Assembly: GCF_000150275.1 (NCBI RefSeq)
Contig: NW_002060953.1
Coordinates: forward strand, 1,881,493 to 1,945,492
DNA from: Trichoplax adhaerens
Lineage: Eukaryota; Placozoa; Uniplacotomia; Trichoplacea; Trichoplacidae
DNA length: 64,000 nt
Reading direction: 5' to 3'
Shown: positions 63,528-64,000 of the stretch, in pieces
Layout: each line of letters starts with the position of its first letter
Numbering within the stretch: the first letter of the stretch is position 1
Position numbers and translations under genes: made by a program
The notes under the pieces: model-generated
Seen by the model: the letters and a program-made list of their open reading frames with translations, nothing else
Database searches by the model: none
Told to the model about the DNA's origin: nothing

Positions 63528-64000
63528 CTGTCAATTGAACGTTGCATGACTATAAATATTTATATCTAAGATCGTCACTGCTAAAATAATAGCCTGAACC
63601 GTATATCAATCAACATATTGTCATTTTGTTGCATAAATATCATGACCATCATTTTTTCTTGTTATACCGCAAATGTAATTAAAATATATGCAACTGAAAC
63701 AAAAAATCTGACTAAATATTTTTCTGTCAATTGCCAAAATATGGACTAAATTTTACTGTAATTTATGATGATCAGTAGTCTTGGTCACGTTGATGATTGC
63801 TGAACAAAAATTAAGATATAGCTAGTATGCTTTAGTACAACTTTGATGGATAGTGGCTAGTAGATAAAAGTAATCGGTTACGATATGATATAAATCATGG
63901 CAAAAATTTATGTTCATTTACTTAAAATATGAACTATGAGTAGCATTACGTAATATTTGATGAAAATACAGTAGTTTAATATGTTTCCATTACTTTATAG

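Overview
The window looks like AT-rich nuclear DNA (roughly one-third GC by eye) from an early-branching animal. The evidence is a gene split into about 45 short exons that matches the animal deubiquitinase USP9X/FAF along its whole length, canonical GT-AG splice sites, a CYP4-type P450, and several proteins with frizzled-type cysteine-rich (FZ) domains. A placozoan such as Trichoplax fits best by composition and exon density, but this is an inference.

Layout. Positions 1-8806 (minus) hold the USP9X/FAF gene, from its start codon to just past the catalytic Cys box; its 3' end runs off the left edge. From about 10.3 to 14.9 kb there is a GC-richer island with no convincing intact gene. It contains an 8-copy minisatellite rich in GTACTGTA/TACAGTAC palindromes and a 7-copy array of about 122-125 bp units. 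From 16.3 to 51.8 kb lies a loose cluster of five loci of one gene family, here called tandem-FZ. Two are intact three-exon genes (16341-18279 minus; 35204-36894 plus). One is probably intact with a short tail (49141-51831 minus). Two are decayed (38812-39773 minus; about 43130-43768 minus). Each complete member has a signal-peptide exon, one large exon carrying two FZ-like domains, and a small last exon that completes the second domain. The two intact genes end in a hydrophobic C-terminus typical of GPI anchoring. The loci are separated by long gene-free stretches, one of nearly 17 kb, in which I see only diverged tandem repeats. Positions 58439-59917 (minus) hold an intact single-exon CYP4-like P450. 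At the right edge, 61557-63527 (minus), are the last three coding exons of a gene I cannot identify.

Functionally the genes are not an operon. USP9X is an intracellular deubiquitinase, the P450 an ER membrane monooxygenase, and the tandem-FZ proteins are predicted to be surface or secreted proteins. The tandem-FZ family is the most interesting content: two degenerate eight-cysteine FZ domains in series, no seven-transmembrane region, a fixed intron position that splits the same Cys codon, and clear birth-and-death evolution (a UGA at a conserved Cys, a lost splice acceptor, a frameshift). The non-coding DNA is also distinctive, with many independent local tandem duplications of about 65-250 bp units.
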